A DNA stretch of 23,487 bases from an uncultured Phascolarctobacterium sp. (lineage in GTDB: Bacteria; Bacillota; Negativicutes; Acidaminococcales; Acidaminococcaceae): positions 1 to 23,487 of the forward strand of contig CAAEPE010000028.1 of the NCBI GenBank assembly GCA_900757795.1, written 5' to 3'. Below, piece after piece: positions 14,012 through 22,068 of the stretch. The notes beneath the pieces were generated by a model. It saw only the letters and a list, made by a program, of their open reading frames with translations. It made no database searches and was not told where the DNA came from. Numbering within the stretch: the stretch's first letter is position 1; every line of letters starts with the position of its first letter. Position numbers and translations under genes: made by a program.

Positions 14012-14301
14012 TTGCCTTCATCCTCCTCGTCAAAATGCGGTGCCAGAAGCCTAATGATAATATAGAACATAGCCATAGTCCCCAAAATTGCGCTGCTGCC
14101 CAAAATAAACGCCTGCTGTCCCAGTACGGGAACCTTGCTCAGCATTTCACGGTCGCAGCCAATTTTTGCTCCTAAGCACAGCAAAATAATAAATAAGCAC
14201 ACAGTGGAAAAACGATTGAGCCACAGCTTGGTTTGGTAGTTAAAAACATTCAGTAGACCCAGCACAATGCCCGCCGTAATTGCCAAAATAATTATAGTCA
14301 T
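14008..14301 (-). CDS. LysO-family lysine exporter, N-terminal subunit
   Basis: A 97-residue membrane protein with three predicted membrane segments (about 2-18, 29-46 and 65-85). It ends in the acidic tail HFDEEDEGK and corresponds to the N-terminal third of single-chain LysO. The ATG at 14301 is chosen because GGAGGA lies upstream; a frame to 14340 would run into the terminator hairpin. The U-tract of that hairpin touches the ribosome binding site, leaving no room for a separate promoter, so expression appears to depend on readthrough. The 4-nt ATGA overlap couples it to the C-terminal subunit. Confidence 0.82.
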   Translation of the reverse strand: MTIIILAITAGIVLGLLNVFNYQTKLWLNRFSTVCLFIILLCLGAKIGCDREMLSKVPVLGQQAFILGSSAILGTMAMFYIIIRLLAPHFDEEDEGK

Positions 14302-14315
14302 ATAAAAGCATCCTC

Positions 14316-14364
14316 CAAAAAAAGCCTCGACCAAAATCATCCGCAGATAATTTCAGTCGAAGCT
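14316..14364 (-). terminator. Terminator or attenuator between the symporter and lysO genes
   Basis: On the minus strand AGCTTCGAC (14356-14364) pairs with GTCGAGGCT (14323-14331), 9 bp with one G-U pair and a 23-nt loop, followed directly by seven T (14316-14322). The T-run is immediately followed by GGAGG of the lysO N-terminal gene. It can end the symporter message, and it may also gate lysO expression. Confidence 0.85.
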
Positions 14365-14386
14365 TTTTCTTCTCATACAAATATTT

Positions 14387-15574
14387 TTACAGTACGTCTA
14401 CTTCTTTAACCTCTTCAATATTATGCTTTTTAGCATAACCGGTGAGCATTAAGGTTAAGGCACCATCGCCGGTAACATTGCAGGCGGTACCAAAGCTATC
14501 CTGCAAAGCAAAAATAGTCAGCATTAAAGCGGTACCCGTAGCGTCAAAGCCTAAAACGCTGGTGATAAGTCCCAAGGAGGCCATTACTGTACCGCCGGGA
14601 ACGCCGGGCGCGCCAATGGCAAAAATACCCAACAGCAGGCAGAACAGCACCATGGTGCCCACAGCAGGAATTGTACCATACAAAACCTGGGAAACTACCA
14701 TAACAAAAAATACTTCGGTCAATACACTGCCGCACAGGTGAATATTAGCAAACAGAGGAATACCAAAATTTACCAAATCCTTGCGCAGAACAGTAGATTT
14801 CAGCGCACATTTCAAAGCCACAGCCAAGGTTGCAGCCGAGGACATGGTGCCAACGGCAGTAATATAAGCCGGACCGTAATTTTTTACAATATCCATGGGA
14901 TTTGCTTTGGCATAAGCGCCTGCCAAAAGATACAGCAGGGTGAGCCAAATATAATGACCAATCATTACAATAACAACTACCAATAAAAATACGGGCAGCT
15001 GCTTTGTAATGGTGCCTTCGTACGCCAAGCCGCAGAAGGTGCAGGCGATAAAAATCGGCAGAATAGTAATAACAACTTTAGTAACGATCGCTAAAACAAT
15101 CTGCTGGAACTCTTCCAAAACCTTAGTAATGGTTACAGAATTTGTCCAGGTTGCAGCCAATCCCAAAAGTACGGAAAGCACCAGCGCGCTCATAACGCTC
15201 ATAATCGGCGCAATCTGCAAATCAAACAGCAGCTTCGGCAGCTCCTTTAAACCGTCTACCGTCGGAGTGATTTCCAAAAACGGAATCAAAGTATAGCCTG
15301 CGGCAGCAGAAAATAAAGCTGCGCCAACAGAGGACACATAAGCCAATACAATCGCAACCCGCAGCATTACACTGGCATGACGTCCAAGGCGGGTAATGGA
15401 CGGGGCAATAAAGCCAATAATAATCAGCGGCACACAAAACATAATCAAATTGCCCAAGAGGCTTTTAACGGTGAGGATAATCTGCATGATACCCTCGCCT
15501 ACGCTAAGGCCGACACCCATACCCAATAAAACGCCTAACAATAGACGCGCAGGTAAACTTCCCAAAATACTCAT
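14387..15574 (-). CDS. DAACS-family dicarboxylate/amino acid:cation symporter
   Basis: A 395-residue secondary transporter of the glutamate/neutral amino acid carrier (SLC1-like) fold, in the inner membrane. Transport-core landmarks are present: the serine-rich HP1 tip GTMSSAATLAVALK (about 243-256), the HP2 segment GAPGVPGG (about 320-327) and TM8 DSFGTACNVTGD (359-370). At the position of the arginine that binds the side-chain carboxylate of glutamate or aspartate (Arg397 in GltPh) there is Gly362, while Asp359, Asn366 and Asp370 are kept. This points to a neutral or other non-acidic substrate. It has its own promoter (15615-15643) and is followed by a terminator, then the lysO pair, which suggests a role in amino acid exchange. 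Start ATG at 15574; the ribosome binding site GGAAG is modest. Confidence 0.92.
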   Translation of the reverse strand: MSILGSLPARLLLGVLLGMGVGLSVGEGIMQIILTVKSLLGNLIMFCVPLIIIGFIAPSITRLGRHASVMLRVAIVLAYVSSVGAALFSAAAGYTLIPFLEITPTVDGLKELPKLLFDLQIAPIMSVMSALVLSVLLGLAATWTNSVTITKVLEEFQQIVLAIVTKVVITILPIFIACTFCGLAYEGTITKQLPVFLLVVVIVMIGHYIWLTLLYLLAGAYAKANPMDIVKNYGPAYITAVGTMSSAATLAVALKCALKSTVLRKDLVNFGIPLFANIHLCGSVLTEVFFVMVVSQVLYGTIPAVGTMVLFCLLLGIFAIGAPGVPGGTVMASLGLITSVLGFDATGTALMLTIFALQDSFGTACNVTGDGALTLMLTGYAKKHNIEEVKEVDVL

Positions 15575-15614
15575 AAAGACACTTCCATTTCTAAAAATAA
15601 AATTTTATCTTTTA

Positions 15615-15643
15615 ATAATAGCCTATGCCATTTATTTTGGCAA
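15615..15643 (-). promoter_or_regulatory. Promoter of the DAACS symporter gene
   Basis: TTGCCA (15638-15643) and TATTAT (15615-15620) are separated by 17 bp on the minus strand, each one base from consensus. The start near 15608 gives a leader of about 34 nt. The -35 box adjoins the presumed terminator of the aro operon. Confidence 0.8.
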
Positions 15644-15644
15644 G

Positions 15645-15671
15645 TAAAAACAACAGAAAATGAAACTGTTC
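15645..15671 (-). terminator. Probable terminator of the aro operon
   Basis: AACAG (minus strand 15666-15670) pairs with CTGTT (15652-15656) around a 9-nt loop and is followed by GTTTTTAC. The stem is short, so it may be weak. A longer alternative pairing of AAACTG with CAGTTT exists just upstream. Confidence 0.5.
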
Positions 15672-15708
15672 TTTATAAATTAGCTTTTTATTAAATTTAT
15701 TACAGTTT

Positions 15709-16152
15709 TTACGCTTCTTCCGGCTCATACACGGCCAGCGCTTCTAAAGCCAAAGCATAGCCGGCGAAGCCTAAGCCGCAAATCTGCCCTATGCAGCCTG
15801 CCACAGTTACGGAATGATGGCGAAATTCCTCGCGCTTATGAATATTGCTGATATGCACTTCAATGGCAGGCAGATTAACCGCCTTCAGCGCATCCAAAAT
15901 CGCTATGCTGTAATGAGTAAACGCCGCAGGATTGATAACAATACCATCAAAATTACCGTAAGCCTGCTGAATTGCCGTCACAATATCTCCCTCGTAATTG
16001 CTCTGCAAAAGCTCTACCTCCAAGCCTAAGCGCGCCGCAGCCGCACGAATATAAGCGCACAGGCTTTCATAATCCTGACGGCCGTAAATTGCTTTTTCTC
16101 TAGTGCCTAACATATTGATGTTCGGTCCGTTCAAAACTAAAATTCTACGCAT
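15709..16152 (-). CDS. aroQ: Type II 3-dehydroquinate dehydratase
   Basis: Third step of the shikimate pathway, 3-dehydroquinate to 3-dehydroshikimate. The 147-residue protein is the small dodecameric type II enzyme: NGPNINMLGTRE (8-19), catalytic Tyr23, NPAAFTHYS (74-82), EVHISNIHKREEFR (98-111) with the conserved His and Arg. The ATG at 16152 follows AGGAG at good spacing; a GTG nine bases earlier is less likely. It is the last gene of the operon, 11 nt after aroK. Confidence 0.97.
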   Translation of the reverse strand: MRRILVLNGPNINMLGTREKAIYGRQDYESLCAYIRAAAARLGLEVELLQSNYEGDIVTAIQQAYGNFDGIVINPAAFTHYSIAILDALKAVNLPAIEVHISNIHKREEFRHHSVTVAGCIGQICGLGFAGYALALEALAVYEPEEA

Positions 16153-16163
16153 AATGTACACTC

Positions 16164-16664
16164 CTATTCTGCAAGTTTTTTGGCATAGCTTTCCAGTAAA
16201 GCCAATGTCTTGCCAAAATTATCGTTGTTAGCAATAATTTTATCGGCATATTTTCTGTATAATGCAATGCGCTCGTCGTACAGCTTAAACAAACGCTGCT
16301 TATCGTCTGCCAGCAGCGGTCTCTCGTCGCCGTGAATGCAGCCGATTATTTGCTCAGGACTTCTGTCGAGAAAAACTACAGCTCCCTTTTGCTTAATCAG
16401 CGTCATATTTTCGCTGCGCTTAACTGCGCCGCCGCCGGTAGCAATAACCACTCCTTCAAGCTGTGACAAATACGCTAAGGTTCTTGTTTCCGCAGCACGA
16501 AAGGCGTCCTCGCTTTCGGCAAAAAAGCTTTTGATTGTACGCTGCTCCCGCTGCTCCAAAACAATATCGGCGTCGTAAAAAGCGCAGCCTAAGCGTTGCG
16601 CCAGCCTTTTACCAAAGCTGCTTTTTCCGCAGCCAGGCATACCAATTAAAACTATACTTTTCAT
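16164..16664 (-). CDS. aroK: Shikimate kinase
   Basis: Fifth step of the shikimate pathway, ATP-dependent phosphorylation of shikimate at O3. The 166-residue P-loop kinase has Walker A GMPGCGKSS (8-16), the shikimate-binding DADIVLE (31-37), the ATGGGAV loop (about 76-82) and the lid arginine in DERPLL. Its start overlaps the aroE stop as ATGA, so translation is coupled. The length is normal for a single-domain kinase. Confidence 0.97.
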   Translation of the reverse strand: MKSIVLIGMPGCGKSSFGKRLAQRLGCAFYDADIVLEQREQRTIKSFFAESEDAFRAAETRTLAYLSQLEGVVIATGGGAVKRSENMTLIKQKGAVVFLDRSPEQIIGCIHGDERPLLADDKQRLFKLYDERIALYRKYADKIIANNDNFGKTLALLESYAKKLAE

Positions 16665-17482
16665 ATTTTTTGCTCCAATGCTTGGGCAATGCGCACAATA
16701 AGACTGCTGTCATATTTTTCCCGCTGCCAAATTTCCTGTGCCGCCACCGCCTGAGCCACAAGCATAAACAAGCCGTTGACTGTCTTGCGCCCAGCCCTTG
16801 CCGCCTGCCGTAAAAACAAGGTTTGGGCGGGATTATAAATTAAATCTACGCTGGCGTTAAAAGCAGCACTGACTGCTGCGCTGACAGGGGCAACCTCCGT
16901 TTTAGGGAACATGCCCACAGGCGTGCAGTTGACCAAAAGATCGCCTTGTAATTTTGCCAATGCGGCGTAATCAATGATTTTTAATTTGGCAGCCATTTTG
17001 CTAAAATGTGGATCAGCCTTAGCTGTGTCGCGGGTAACTAAATATAATTTTGCCGCGCCTTGGTCAGATAAATATTTTACTACTGCGCGGGCAGCGCCGC
17101 CACTGCCCAAAACAGCGCAGCTTTTATTTTGCACCTCAATGCCGTTATATACAAGCATTCTGCCGAAGCCAAAATAATCCGTATTATAGCCAAAAGCTCC
17201 CGCCTGGGTAAAATTGATAGTATTCACTGCGCCAATAGCTTCAGCCTCCGGCGCAATTTTATTCAGCAAGGGCATAACATGCAGTTTATGGGGAATAGTC
17301 ACATTGACGCCTGCGTAATTCTGCCGCAAATTTTGCATCAGCTGCGGCAGCGCGTCCAGCTCCGTTTCCAACAGCTCGTAGCCGCCGCTTTTGCCTGTGT
17401 ATTCAAAAAAAAGTTTATGAATGGCAGGTGACAGGCTGTGGCCCAGCTTGCCGCCAATAAGGCCATATTTATTTACAGCCAC
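16661..17482 (-). CDS. aroE: Shikimate dehydrogenase
   Basis: Fourth step of the shikimate pathway, NADPH-dependent reduction of 3-dehydroshikimate. The 273-residue protein shows substrate-binding SLSPAIH (16-22), catalytic Lys66 in NVTIPHK, Asn87 in GAVNT, Asp102 in YNTDYFGF, and the dinucleotide loop GSGGAARA (about 126-133). The start is GTG at 17482, three bases after the pheA stop, with AAGGTG inside the end of pheA as ribosome binding site. It overlaps aroK by 4 nt. Confidence 0.97.
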   Translation of the reverse strand: MAVNKYGLIGGKLGHSLSPAIHKLFFEYTGKSGGYELLETELDALPQLMQNLRQNYAGVNVTIPHKLHVMPLLNKIAPEAEAIGAVNTINFTQAGAFGYNTDYFGFGRMLVYNGIEVQNKSCAVLGSGGAARAVVKYLSDQGAAKLYLVTRDTAKADPHFSKMAAKLKIIDYAALAKLQGDLLVNCTPVGMFPKTEVAPVSAAVSAAFNASVDLIYNPAQTLFLRQAARAGRKTVNGLFMLVAQAVAAQEIWQREKYDSSLIVRIAQALEQKI

Positions 17483-17485
17483 AAG

Positions 17486-18604
17486 CTACACCTTCTTTTC
17501 GTAAGCACAGTAATTGCCCAAAATTTTTACATAGGTGCTCTTAGCGCGCACCTCATCCAACACATCCGCCACCAGCGGATCGGACAAATTGCCTGTCACA
17601 TCTATATAAAAGAAATATTCCCAGGATTTTCCCACCATGGGACGGGATTCCAAATTCAACATATTTAATCCCGTATGATAAAAGCTGGCCAGCATTTTAT
17701 ACAGAGAGCCTGTTTCGTGCTTCACAGCTACAATCAAGGTTATTTTGTTGGCGTTAGGCACAACTTCAGCGTCCTTGGCTATAACGATAAAACGCGTATA
17801 GTTATTATTATTGCTGTTGATAGCGGGAGCGATAATTTTTAAATTGTACAGCTCCGCCGCCGCTTTGCCTGCCACCGCGCCTAAGGAAAGATTTTGCTTA
17901 GCGGCAACCTCCTCCGCGCTTTTGGAGGTGCTGAAAAACGGCACCTGTTCTATCTCGGGATAATCACGGAAGAAATCCTTGCACTGCTTAAAGCCTTGTG
18001 GATGAGAGTAAACCGTTTTAATGCTTTGCAGCGTAGCGCCCTCGCAGCCCAAAAGATTCTGCTCTATTTTTACGCACTGCTCGCCCACAATGTGGCAGTC
18101 GTATTGACGCAGCAAATCGTAAACCTCCGTAATGCCGCCGGTGGAGCTGTTTTCAATAGGCAGCACCGCGTAATCCATATCGCCTGCAGAAATGCTGGCG
18201 ATAACCTCCTCAAAGGTATTATAGTGATGGCGGTTGAATTTTTTGCCGCAAAAATAATCCTCCAACGCCTGATGGGTAAAAGAACCTGCCGGGCCAAAGC
18301 AGGCAATTTGCAAAACTCTATCGCCGCCGGCAGCTAAAGCAGTTTCTTCTAAAACACAGGCTTGGTCAATAACGGAGCGCATAATATTTTTTACGGCAGT
18401 AGAATAATTTTTATTTTCCAAAAGGCCTACAACCTTAGCGATAACCTGCTCCTCCCGCGCCTTATCCTTCACAGGCATTCCCTTGGCTTTTTTATAAGCG
18501 GCAACATGCATCACCAAACCCAAGCGGGTTTCTAAAACCTCTGCCAGTTTTTTATCAGCCTTGTCTATTTCCGTGCGAATCATTTGTAAATCTAAATCCT
18601 GCAT
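17486..18604 (-). CDS. pheA: Bifunctional chorismate mutase/prephenate dehydratase (P-protein)
   Basis: Converts chorismate to prephenate and then to phenylpyruvate, the phenylalanine branch. Three domains are visible in 372 residues: an AroQ-type chorismate mutase helical domain (1-90, with Arg10, Arg27 and Lys38-like positions), prephenate dehydratase (about 97-275, with ENSSTGGITEVYDLL at 151-165 and the catalytic Thr-Arg-Phe at 270-272), and an ACT domain (about 288-362) with ESRP at 319-322, which binds phenylalanine for feedback inhibition. The start ATG is one base after the aroC stop. The mutase also supplies prephenate to TyrA from the same operon, which lacks its own mutase domain. 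Confidence 0.96.
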   Translation of the reverse strand: MQDLDLQMIRTEIDKADKKLAEVLETRLGLVMHVAAYKKAKGMPVKDKAREEQVIAKVVGLLENKNYSTAVKNIMRSVIDQACVLEETALAAGGDRVLQIACFGPAGSFTHQALEDYFCGKKFNRHHYNTFEEVIASISAGDMDYAVLPIENSSTGGITEVYDLLRQYDCHIVGEQCVKIEQNLLGCEGATLQSIKTVYSHPQGFKQCKDFFRDYPEIEQVPFFSTSKSAEEVAAKQNLSLGAVAGKAAAELYNLKIIAPAINSNNNNYTRFIVIAKDAEVVPNANKITLIVAVKHETGSLYKMLASFYHTGLNMLNLESRPMVGKSWEYFFYIDVTGNLSDPLVADVLDEVRAKSTYVKILGNYCAYEKKV

Positions 18605-18605
18605 A

Positions 18606-19700
18606 TTATTTCTCCCATTTCTTTGCTTCCAGCAGCAAATCCCACAGCGTCCACGCCGTTACCGCCTCAATAACCGGCACGGCGCGCTGCACAATGCAAG
18701 GGTCATGACGTCCCGTGATAGTCAAAAGCGTATCCGCTTGTTGCGCCACGTCCACTGTGCGCTGCTCTCTGGCAATGGACGGCGTCGGTTTCATGGCAAC
18801 CTTAAAAGTTAAAGGCATACCGTTGGTCAAGCCGCCGGTAACGCCGCCGTTATGATTTGTCAGGCAGCGCACTTGGCCATTGTCGTAATACATTTGGTCA
18901 TTGGCATCTGCGCCGGTTAAATTAGCAAAATTAAAGCCCTCACCAAATTCGATGCCTTTCACCGCTGGCACCGAAAACAAAATTTGGCTTAAGCGGCTTT
19001 CTACCGAATCAAAATAAGGCGCGCCAAGTCCGGCAGGCAGATTTACGGCCATTAGTTCAATAACGCCGCCCACACTGTTCAATGCCCCCTTAGCCTTTAA
19101 AATGCACTGCTGCATTTTTTCGCCAATAGCATCATCTATAACGGGAAAATTTTTCGCAGCGATTTTTTGCAGCATTGCTGCGCTTTCTCCCAAAGGATTA
19201 AAGGCGGACTCCGCAATATTGTGCACTTGCAAAATATGTGCGCCCACAATAATCCCATAATGGGCCAGTGCCTGCTTTGCCACCGCTCCGGCAAAAACTA
19301 AAGGCGCAGTAAGGCGCGCGCTGAAATGTCCGCCGCCGCGATAATCGTTAAAGCCCTGATAGCGCACGTATCCCGCGTAATCTCCGTGTCCGGGGCGCAT
19401 TTTATTCTTTAAAATACTGTAATCCTTAGAATGTTGGTCGCCGTTGACAATGCGGGCGCATAAAGGAGTACCGGTGGTATAGCCGTTGAAAAAGCCGCTT
19501 TGAATTTCCACTGCGTCCTTTTCCTTGCGCGCCGTAGTCAACGCGCTCTGTCCCGGCGCACGGCGAGCCATTTCAGCAGCAATTTTTTCTTCATCCAGCG
19601 CCAGTCCCGGCGGCAGTCCGTCCAGCACAACGCCAATAGCCTTGCCGTGAGATTCGCCGTAAATAGCCATTTTGATATTTAAGCCGTAAATTCCGCTCAT
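18606..19700 (-). CDS. aroC: Chorismate synthase
   Basis: Last step of the shikimate pathway: 1,4-trans elimination of phosphate from EPSP to yield chorismate, using reduced FMN. The 364-residue protein shows GESHG (about 15-19), RPGHGDYAGYVRYQ (about 102-115), DYRGGGHFSARLT and GRHDPC near the end. The start overlaps the aroA stop as ATGA. Length and motifs are normal for the monofunctional enzyme, which needs a separate flavin reductase. Confidence 0.97.
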   Translation of the reverse strand: MSGIYGLNIKMAIYGESHGKAIGVVLDGLPPGLALDEEKIAAEMARRAPGQSALTTARKEKDAVEIQSGFFNGYTTGTPLCARIVNGDQHSKDYSILKNKMRPGHGDYAGYVRYQGFNDYRGGGHFSARLTAPLVFAGAVAKQALAHYGIIVGAHILQVHNIAESAFNPLGESAAMLQKIAAKNFPVIDDAIGEKMQQCILKAKGALNSVGGVIELMAVNLPAGLGAPYFDSVESRLSQILFSVPAVKGIEFGEGFNFANLTGADANDQMYYDNGQVRCLTNHNGGVTGGLTNGMPLTFKVAMKPTPSIAREQRTVDVAQQADTLLTITGRHDPCIVQRAVPVIEAVTAWTLWDLLLEAKKWEK

Positions 19701-21001
19701 AATATTTCCTCCACGCAGCCGCCTAGGCTTTTATAATCCTCCCAAAATTCCGGATAGGATTTGGCAACGCTGTCTGCGCCGGTTAAAATAACGGGCTGGG
19801 CACATTTTTGTGCGGCGATAGCCAAGCTCATAGCAATACGGTGGTCGTTCCATGCGTCCACCTCTACGCCGCCGCGCAATCCTTCAGGCTTGCCGACAAT
19901 GGTTAAGCCCTCCGCTTCTTCTGTAACGTCCGCGCCCATTTTATTCAGTTCGCTAGTCATAGCAGCCAAGCGATCGCATTCTTTGATGCGCAGGCGGCCT
20001 GCGTTAATAATTTTAGTCGTTCCCTCGCTGACGGCAGACAACACAGCTAGCACGGGAATAATATCGGGACAGTTGGCAGCATCAATTACCGTTGCCTTAG
20101 TCATGCCGCCGCTGACTGTAACACTGTTTTCGTTTTGCGAAATAGCCGCGCCCATGCGCTGCATAATTTTCAGCACAGACTTATCACCTTGCAAAGAATT
20201 AAAATCCACGCCTGCGCAGGTAATTTTTTCACCTAGACTGCCGCCTACAGTCCAAAAAGCAGCCTGGGACCAATCGCCCTCTACACAGCTGTCCTGCGCC
20301 TGATAGCGCTGCCTGCCGCTCACCAAATAACGACGATGAGCGCCGTTTTCATTTTCAACTTTAATACCAAATTTCGCCAAACAACTGATAGTCATATCCA
20401 CATAAGCAAAAGATTCCAGAGGCGAGGTAATTTCAATTACCGAATCGCCATGTAAAAGCGGCAGAACAAACAGCAAACCGCTGACAAATTGGCTGCTTAC
20501 ATCACCCGGCAGCTTGAAAATCCCCGGCTGTAATCTGCCGTTTACTGTCACGGGCAAATTGCCATTATTGTTAAAATATTGTATAAACTGCTCATCAAAA
20601 ATATCATAATAAGCCTTTAGCGGACGGGAAACTAATTTACCATGGCCGATAAAGGTCATAGGACAATTTAGATTTGCGCCCAGCGGCAGAAAAAAGCGCA
20701 GGGTTGAGCCGCTTTCACCGCAATCCACGCTGTCTGCCGCAGCCAAAGGATGACCTGTGCCGGAAATTTGCAGCGCTTTGCGTCCCGCAAACATGCTTGG
20801 CACTTCGTCCACAGCCACGTTAATAGCCCGCAGGCAGCGCATAGTCGCTTCAATATCCTTGGACATACTGATGTTATCTATAATGCTGGTACCGCAGGCT
20901 AGTCCCGCGCAGATTATTTCTCTGTGCCCCATGCTTTTAGAGGACGGAACCTGTACCGTTCCCCGTAATTTACTTGGAAAAATTTTTACCTTATTCATCA
21001 T
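19697..21001 (-). CDS. aroA: 3-phosphoshikimate 1-carboxyvinyltransferase (EPSP synthase)
   Basis: Sixth step of the shikimate pathway, transfer of enolpyruvate from PEP to shikimate 3-phosphate. The 434-residue protein has the N-terminal S3P-binding PSSKSMGHRE, the PEP loop DCGESGSTLRF, the catalytic DIIPVLAVLSA segment and RLRIKECDRLA. GESGSTLR differs from the LGNAGTAMR form of classical class I enzymes, a variant I associate with clostridial-type lineages; its effect on inhibitor binding cannot be read here. ATGs at 21001 and 20998 are adjacent; either lies 2-5 nt after the aroB stop. A longer frame to 21034 would overlap aroB and has no advantage. Confidence 0.95.
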   Translation of the reverse strand: MMNKVKIFPSKLRGTVQVPSSKSMGHREIICAGLACGTSIIDNISMSKDIEATMRCLRAINVAVDEVPSMFAGRKALQISGTGHPLAAADSVDCGESGSTLRFFLPLGANLNCPMTFIGHGKLVSRPLKAYYDIFDEQFIQYFNNNGNLPVTVNGRLQPGIFKLPGDVSSQFVSGLLFVLPLLHGDSVIEITSPLESFAYVDMTISCLAKFGIKVENENGAHRRYLVSGRQRYQAQDSCVEGDWSQAAFWTVGGSLGEKITCAGVDFNSLQGDKSVLKIMQRMGAAISQNENSVTVSGGMTKATVIDAANCPDIIPVLAVLSAVSEGTTKIINAGRLRIKECDRLAAMTSELNKMGADVTEEAEGLTIVGKPEGLRGGVEVDAWNDHRIAMSLAIAAQKCAQPVILTGADSVAKSYPEFWEDYKSLGGCVEEIL

Positions 21002-21003
21002 GC

Positions 21004-22068
21004 TTACCCCAAATATTCCGGCACCTGCTGCCAATCTAATTTCAGCAGCTCACCTTGACCTATTTTCTTAAGAATGATAAGCGTAATACTGTTGCCGCTT
21101 TTCTTTTTATCCCGCGCCATAGTTGCTATTAGCTCGCTTTTGGCTACGCCTGCCTCTAAGGGCAGCTGGTATTTTTCCAACACGTTTTTAATACGCTCCG
21201 CAGCACCCACAGCAGTAAGACCTAATTTTTCCGTGCGCTGCGTCAGCTGATACATGCCGATAGCCACGCCCTCGCCATGAGTAAAGCCGCCGTAACCAAA
21301 ATGCTGCTCCACCGCGTGACCAATAGTGTGCCCAAAATTAAGCAGCATTCTTAGTCCCGTATCAAATTCATCCTGCTCCACAATACGCGCTTTAATGACG
21401 CAGCAGGCAGCAACAATTTCATCTATATTCGCCAAAAGTTCCGCGTCGTCGGCAAAGCCGGCAATTTTTTCAAACAGACCTGCATCCTTAATACAGCCGT
21501 ATTTGATAGCCTCTGCCAAACCGTCGTGCAAAAATCTCGTGGGCAAGGTACGCAGCAAATCCGTGTCGATAAACACCGCCTTGGGCTGATAAAAAGCTCC
21601 CGCTAAATTTTTACCTGCCTGCAAATCTACGGCCACCTTACCGCCCACGCTGCTGTCAATCTGCGCCAAAAGAGAAGTAGGAATTTGTACAAAGGCTACG
21701 CCGCGCATAAAGCTGGCAGCAGCAAAGCCGCCAAGATCGCCTACTACGCCGCCGCCCAAGGTCAAAACCACATCGGAGCGCGTCATGCCGCCCCGGGCCA
21801 GCTGCTCCAAAACATTGCTCAAAACGCCGATATTTTTGCTTTGCTCGCCTGCGGTAATTACCACCGTCAGCACGCTGAAGCCGGCGGCTTCTAAGCTTTC
21901 CCGCAGCTTATCTGCGTACAGGGGCGCAACGTTGCTGTCGCTGATAATCGCCGCCTTGCGTGCTTTTGGTAAAAGCTGCGCCACTTGAGTGCCAACACTT
22001 GGCAAAAGTCCCGCGGCAATTTCTATATTATAGGCGTGCGCCCCCAAATCAACATGAATAGTTCGCAT
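21004..22068 (-). CDS. aroB: 3-dehydroquinate synthase
   Basis: Second step of the shikimate pathway, NAD- and metal-dependent cyclisation of DAHP. The 354-residue protein has the NAD-binding GGGVVGDLGGFAA (105-117), IPTSLLAQIDSSVGGK (129-144) and the metal ligands Glu186 (LAEAIKYG), His247 (NFGHTIGH) and His264 (THGEG). Its ATG shares one base with the tyrA stop (TGATG), giving tight coupling. Length is standard. Confidence 0.97.
   Translation of the reverse strand: MRTIHVDLGAHAYNIEIAAGLLPSVGTQVAQLLPKARKAAIISDSNVAPLYADKLRESLEAAGFSVLTVVITAGEQSKNIGVLSNVLEQLARGGMTRSDVVLTLGGGVVGDLGGFAAASFMRGVAFVQIPTSLLAQIDSSVGGKVAVDLQAGKNLAGAFYQPKAVFIDTDLLRTLPTRFLHDGLAEAIKYGCIKDAGLFEKIAGFADDAELLANIDEIVAACCVIKARIVEQDEFDTGLRMLLNFGHTIGHAVEQHFGYGGFTHGEGVAIGMYQLTQRTEKLGLTAVGAAERIKNVLEKYQLPLEAGVAKSELIATMARDKKKSGNSITLIILKKIGQGELLKLDWQQVPEYLG

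Noticed and set aside
14302..14386. Lysine riboswitch upstream of lysO
   Set aside because: The gap is only about 85 nt, too short for the large lysine aptamer, and its consensus is not seen. Only the terminator hairpin is supported.
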